A stretch of 26,002 nucleotides of DNA from an uncultured Bacteroidales bacterium (GTDB taxonomy: Bacteria > Bacteroidota > Bacteroidia > Bacteroidales > Paludibacteraceae): positions 1-26,002 of the forward strand of contig CAIQOG010000010.1 of the NCBI GenBank assembly GCA_903873355.1, read 5' to 3'. Of this stretch, positions 24,162-26,002 are shown piece after piece. The notes beneath the pieces were generated by a model, which saw only the letters and a program-made list of their open reading frames with translations, was not told the origin of the DNA and did not search any database. Positions within the stretch are counted from its first letter, which is position 1. Every line of letters begins with the position of its first letter. The position numbers were made by a program, and so were the translations under genes.

Positions 24162-25393
24162 AAAAAATTATATTTTCCTTAGTATTTTGTATTAGTTTGC
24201 TTCGAGGATATTCACAAGAAATAGGTCAGAATGCTGAATACGTCAAATGGGCTATCGAACTTCAAACAAAACAACATAACCAACCAGATAATTTTGGAAA
24301 TATATCCAACTCGCATTGGACATGGAATGTAAATTATTTCGATGGTAAAATTGTAAGCGTAATGCAATGTTACCAACATCAATATGTTCTTGATTTAGGA
24401 CTTTTCGCTGATTACTGCAAAACCTTTGTTATGAAAGAGGGAAAACTTGCTTATATTCTTACACAATTTGAAAACGTTTCAACACAAAAATTAATTGACA
24501 ACTATGAGAGAAAATATAATGACCAAAAAGTTGGAAAATATTATTTCTCTTCAGATTATCAAACGTTTGATAAAGTATATTTAGCAAAAAACGGAATGAG
24601 TACTGTTGAAATTAGAAAAACAGAAATTGATAAATTTCCGAAAAATATCAAATATGAAATTGATAGAAGGATAAAACTCTTCAAAAAGAACAAAAATTTA
24701 GAAACTAGAAATCAAACAGAACAGAAAGAAAAATCTGAAATACAACAATCTACTTTTATCAGTGAATCTGAAATCCAAAACAAAATATATAGTGAAAGTG
24801 ATTTAGACTCAAAAATTTCATTGATTAATGAAGCTGAAATTGACAGTCTTTTGGATATACAAATGATTCAGCTTTATAATGACAGAAAAATGACAACAGA
24901 GTATGGTACTGATTACTATAAAATATCTTATAAATTAGAAATTTCAATAAGTGATTCAGGTGCCATCCTCAAGATAGATAGTAGACCTAAAGAGAATAAG
25001 TTTTATTCTTCAAACGAGGGACAAGAAATAAAAATAAATCCCAATTTTATCAAATGTATGAGATTTAATTCAGCAAAACATGATGGTAAAAAAGTTAATG
25101 CAACCATTACATATAAATATGAAAAAGTTTACGATTTAAGTGCAAATATATTTGAATTAGATGCAGATGGAAATATTATTCAACACATCGAAAATGGAGG
25201 GCATATCGTAAAAAAAACTGAAAACAGAAATAGCAAGAACTACATTGAATTATCAAAAAGAATAACTAAAAAAGGAAAGTATCATATAAATAGTTTAAGT
25301 AGAATAGTTAGCATTATACAAGATTATGGAACAACATTCCCAGTAAAAGAACTTGTGCAAATCATTCAAATTAAAAAAAATTCATTAAATTGA
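24158..25393 (+). CDS. Exported protein of unknown function, 411 residues
   Basis: A signal peptide is clear (MKKIIFSLVFCISLLRGYSQ, cleavage likely near 19-20). I recognise no family. The N-terminal half (about 20-175) is rich in Trp, Tyr and Asn (HWTWNVNYFDGKIVSVMQCYQHQY); a charged, Gln/Lys/Glu-rich linker follows at about 180-225; the C-terminal half resembles a beta-rich domain with ITYKYEKVYDL. No membrane span, lipobox or type IX tail is visible, so a periplasmic or cell-surface fate is the best guess. The next gene, 61 bp on, encodes a lipoprotein and is probably in the same transcript. Likely cargo of the integrative element. Confidence 0.75.
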   Translation: MKKIIFSLVFCISLLRGYSQEIGQNAEYVKWAIELQTKQHNQPDNFGNISNSHWTWNVNYFDGKIVSVMQCYQHQYVLDLGLFADYCKTFVMKEGKLAYILTQFENVSTQKLIDNYERKYNDQKVGKYYFSSDYQTFDKVYLAKNGMSTVEIRKTEIDKFPKNIKYEIDRRIKLFKKNKNLETRNQTEQKEKSEIQQSTFISESEIQNKIYSESDLDSKISLINEAEIDSLLDIQMIQLYNDRKMTTEYGTDYYKISYKLEISISDSGAILKIDSRPKENKFYSSNEGQEIKINPNFIKCMRFNSAKHDGKKVNATITYKYEKVYDLSANIFELDADGNIIQHIENGGHIVKKTENRNSKNYIELSKRITKKGKYHINSLSRIVSIIQDYGTTFPVKELVQIIQIKKNSLN

Positions 25394-25454
25394 AACAAGT
25401 AAACACTAAACACAATCAGTATAGAGACAATCTTACAACAATAAATAAAAAATT

Positions 25455-26002
25455 ATGAATAAGAAAATCAGAATCGCAAGTACAATACTGTCACTAGTGT
25501 GTGTGTGTTCATTTTGGGGCTGTAATGATTGGAAACTATCCAAAAATGAAGCTGAAAGTAAAATCAAAGAATACATGACTGCTAAATTGAATAAAAGTGT
25601 AAATGAAGACATTCATGCAGTTGTACGTAAATGGATAGGAGAACAAATTGATAATCAATTTGAAGTTGAAAATTCTGAAATCAAACCTTACATTGAGGCA
25701 GGACTTTTATCAATAAAGAATGAAGATTACAGACAAGACACTCGTAAGATATGGTATATTTATCAATTAACTGACAAGGGTAATACTTACTTGATAAAAG
25801 AGTCTCGAAATGATGGTAATTATCCGATATTCACAGTGAAATTATTTGATATAGAGTTTGATGACATAACAGGAATAAAAGAAATCACTCCTAATGAATT
25901 TAGTGTTGAGTTTACAATAAAGAAAGTAAATAAAACACCTTTTGAAGAATTGAAGGAAAAACAAAAGGATATAAGTAGTTTAATAGCAGAATTTCAGAAA
26001 TA
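25455..26002 (+). CDS. Lipoprotein of unknown function (3' end at or beyond the window edge)
   Basis: An ATG at 25455 opens a frame of 182 complete codons that runs to the last base; the final two bases are TA, so the stop may be the very next base. The N terminus is a lipoprotein signal (MNKKIRIASTILSLVCVCSFWGC) with the modified cysteine at 23, followed by NDW. The mature part is charged, with IWYIYQLTDKGNTYLIKES and FSVEFTIKKVNKTPFEELKE, suggesting a beta-sandwich then a helix. I recognise no family. It follows the 411-residue exported protein after 61 bp without a promoter or terminator, so the two probably form one export-related cargo unit. Confidence 0.7.
   Translation, partial: MNKKIRIASTILSLVCVCSFWGCNDWKLSKNEAESKIKEYMTAKLNKSVNEDIHAVVRKWIGEQIDNQFEVENSEIKPYIEAGLLSIKNEDYRQDTRKIWYIYQLTDKGNTYLIKESRNDGNYPIFTVKLFDIEFDDITGIKEITPNEFSVEFTIKKVNKTPFEELKEKQKDISSLIAEFQK

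Noticed and set aside
23971..24195. 74-codon frame from a TTG at 23971
   Set aside because: It is low-complexity Lys/Ile-rich sequence, starts inside the palindrome and overlaps the signal peptide of the 24158 gene in another frame.
22592..26002. Calling the element an inovirus prophage
   Set aside because: The gene II-like protein alone is not enough; no Zot-type ATPase, coat proteins or single-stranded-binding protein are seen.
1..26002. CRISPR array or tandem spacer-repeat locus
   Set aside because: No regularly spaced direct repeats of 24-40 bp are seen anywhere in the window.

Overview
The window reads as a Bacteroidota chromosome, most likely Bacteroidales-like. The signs are a GldJ-type gliding/type IX secretion lipoprotein, a secreted pectate lyase with a C-terminal sorting tail of the type IX kind, genes that mostly lack a Shine-Dalgarno sequence, and repeated TTG-N19-22-TAnnTTTG promoter boxes, the form used by the Bacteroidota primary sigma factor. 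No species can be named from the sequence alone.

Bases 1-20470 are a housekeeping backbone. In order: the 3' part of a gldJ-like gene; asnS; the korAB 2-oxoglutarate:ferredoxin oxidoreductase operon; a leftward purB-msbA-like ABC exporter pair; a rightward psd - MazG-like pyrophosphohydrolase - deoC set; a leftward polyprenyl diphosphate synthase gene divergent from polA; then rrf2 - yceI - outer-membrane protein, a T9SS-type pectate lyase, and rpsT on the minus strand. Clear hairpin terminators punctuate most units.

The rrf2-yceI-porin block carries the best regulatory signal. A dyad of the form AATRCTA-N9-TAGYATW occurs once in front of the Rrf2 gene and twice in front of yceI. The regulator keeps three cysteines in the Fe-S ligand region. 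This suggests an autoregulated, redox- or iron-sulfur-sensing regulator that also controls a periplasmic YceI protein and a beta-barrel.

From about 20.5 kb to the right edge the DNA is more AT-rich by eye and is accessory. A tyrosine recombinase, an excisionase-like HTH protein, two tiny unknown ORFs and a phage/plasmid replication-initiator-like protein sit in one compact rightward unit with three ATGA start/stop overlaps. Upstream lies a 110-bp stretch with nested inverted and direct repeats, a candidate attachment or control region. A convergent XRE repressor follows, next to a strong rightward promoter with a palindrome at its expected start point, and then two unrecognised exported proteins (one a lipoprotein cut by the window edge). 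This is one end of an integrative element with its own replication protein; the far end is outside the window. Two heptamer-type tandem repeats sit in spacers between co-directional backbone genes.
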